From Symsagittifera roscoffensis (Eukaryota; Xenacoelomorpha; Acoela; Convolutidae): a stretch of 64,000 bases of DNA. Each line of letters starts with the position of its first letter. Position 1 is the first letter of the stretch. The stretch is taken from contig NC_087063.1 in assembly GCF_963678635.1 (NCBI RefSeq), positions 68,676,727 through 68,740,726 on the forward strand, written 5' to 3'. Positions 63,839 to 64,000 of the stretch are shown here, piece after piece. The translations under genes were made by a program, and so were the position numbers. A model generated the notes under the pieces. That model saw only the letters and a program-made list of their open reading frames with translations, did no database searches and was not told where the DNA came from.

Positions 63839-64000
63839 TGATTGTTGAAGAATGAACTGAAAGAAGTGAATATAAATGACATGACAAACTAAGCATCACA
63901 AAAGTACCAGTTAATTAATTACAGACTAATTAATTAGTTTGAGATGACTAGTTGACCTTGTCTGAAATAAATCAGTTTTGATTATGATTCAATTAATCTG
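63839..64000 (-). repeat. Copia LTR (5' LTR in element sense), truncated by window
   Basis: TGATTGTTGAAGAATGAACT onward matches 59501-59660. It continues beyond the window, so its length and the target duplication cannot be checked here. Confidence 0.9.

Larger units (their letters stand above)
59501..64000 (-). mobile_element. Ty1/copia LTR retrotransposon, cut by window end
   Basis: Minus-strand element: 3' LTR on the left (59501-59691), internal Gag-Pol, and the 5' LTR starting at 63839 and running past 64000. Domain order Gag, protease, integrase, RT, RNase H is the copia order. Many stops and shifts show that it is inactive. Confidence 0.95.

Overview
The window reads as a piece of an invertebrate animal genome built almost entirely from transposable elements in various states of decay, with one ordinary host gene. 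Evidence for a metazoan: a spliced EamA/SLC35G-type membrane transporter with consensus GT..AG intron ends, plus the mix of Ty3/gypsy, Ty1/copia, Polinton/Maverick, restriction-endonuclease-type non-LTR, Penelope-like and hAT sequences. I cannot name the phylum from sequence alone.

Layout. (1) 1 to about 13,950: a visibly more G+C-rich block. It opens with the C-terminal integrase part of a gypsy-type Pol and then carries a long series of same-strand ORFs: an SGNH/GDSL-hydrolase protein, then about 8.6 kb of ORFs I do not recognise. The latter include a 1.68-kb tandem duplication. The whole block, coding and noncoding, is unusually dense in the hexamers CTTGAG/CTCAAG/CTCGAG, which suggests it is one large, possibly undescribed retroelement-like unit. 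(2) 14.6-17.5 kb, minus: a frameshifted PHD-finger non-LTR element with a restriction-like endonuclease. (3) 18.5-19.4 kb, minus: a decayed BED-finger hAT transposase. (4) 19.4-28.1 kb: repeats, a Penelope GIY-YIG fragment, and a satellite-like array of about 2.2-kb units that runs into a 200-N assembly gap. (5) 28.4-29.8 kb: the host transporter gene. (6) 32,344-58,224: a gypsy element with 291-bp LTRs, interrupted inside its reverse transcriptase by a complete but mutated 18.6-kb Polinton (34,739-53,357; 389-bp inverted repeats, 6-bp target duplication CACGTC). (7) 59,501 to the end: a minus-strand copia element, decayed, whose 5' LTR runs off the window.

The Polinton has the expected gene set: protein-primed PolB on the minus strand; on the plus strand integrase, packaging ATPase, minor and major capsid proteins, adenain-like protease, a basic core-type protein and several conserved small proteins. 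Most carry stops or frameshifts; the ATPase, the small membrane protein, the basic protein and the PC4-like protein remain open. The nesting gives the order of events: gypsy inserted first, Polinton later.

The most novel material is region 1. It combines a gypsy integrase, an added SGNH hydrolase, several long unrecognised ORFs and a DNA-level hexamer signal that ignores reading frame and ORF boundaries.
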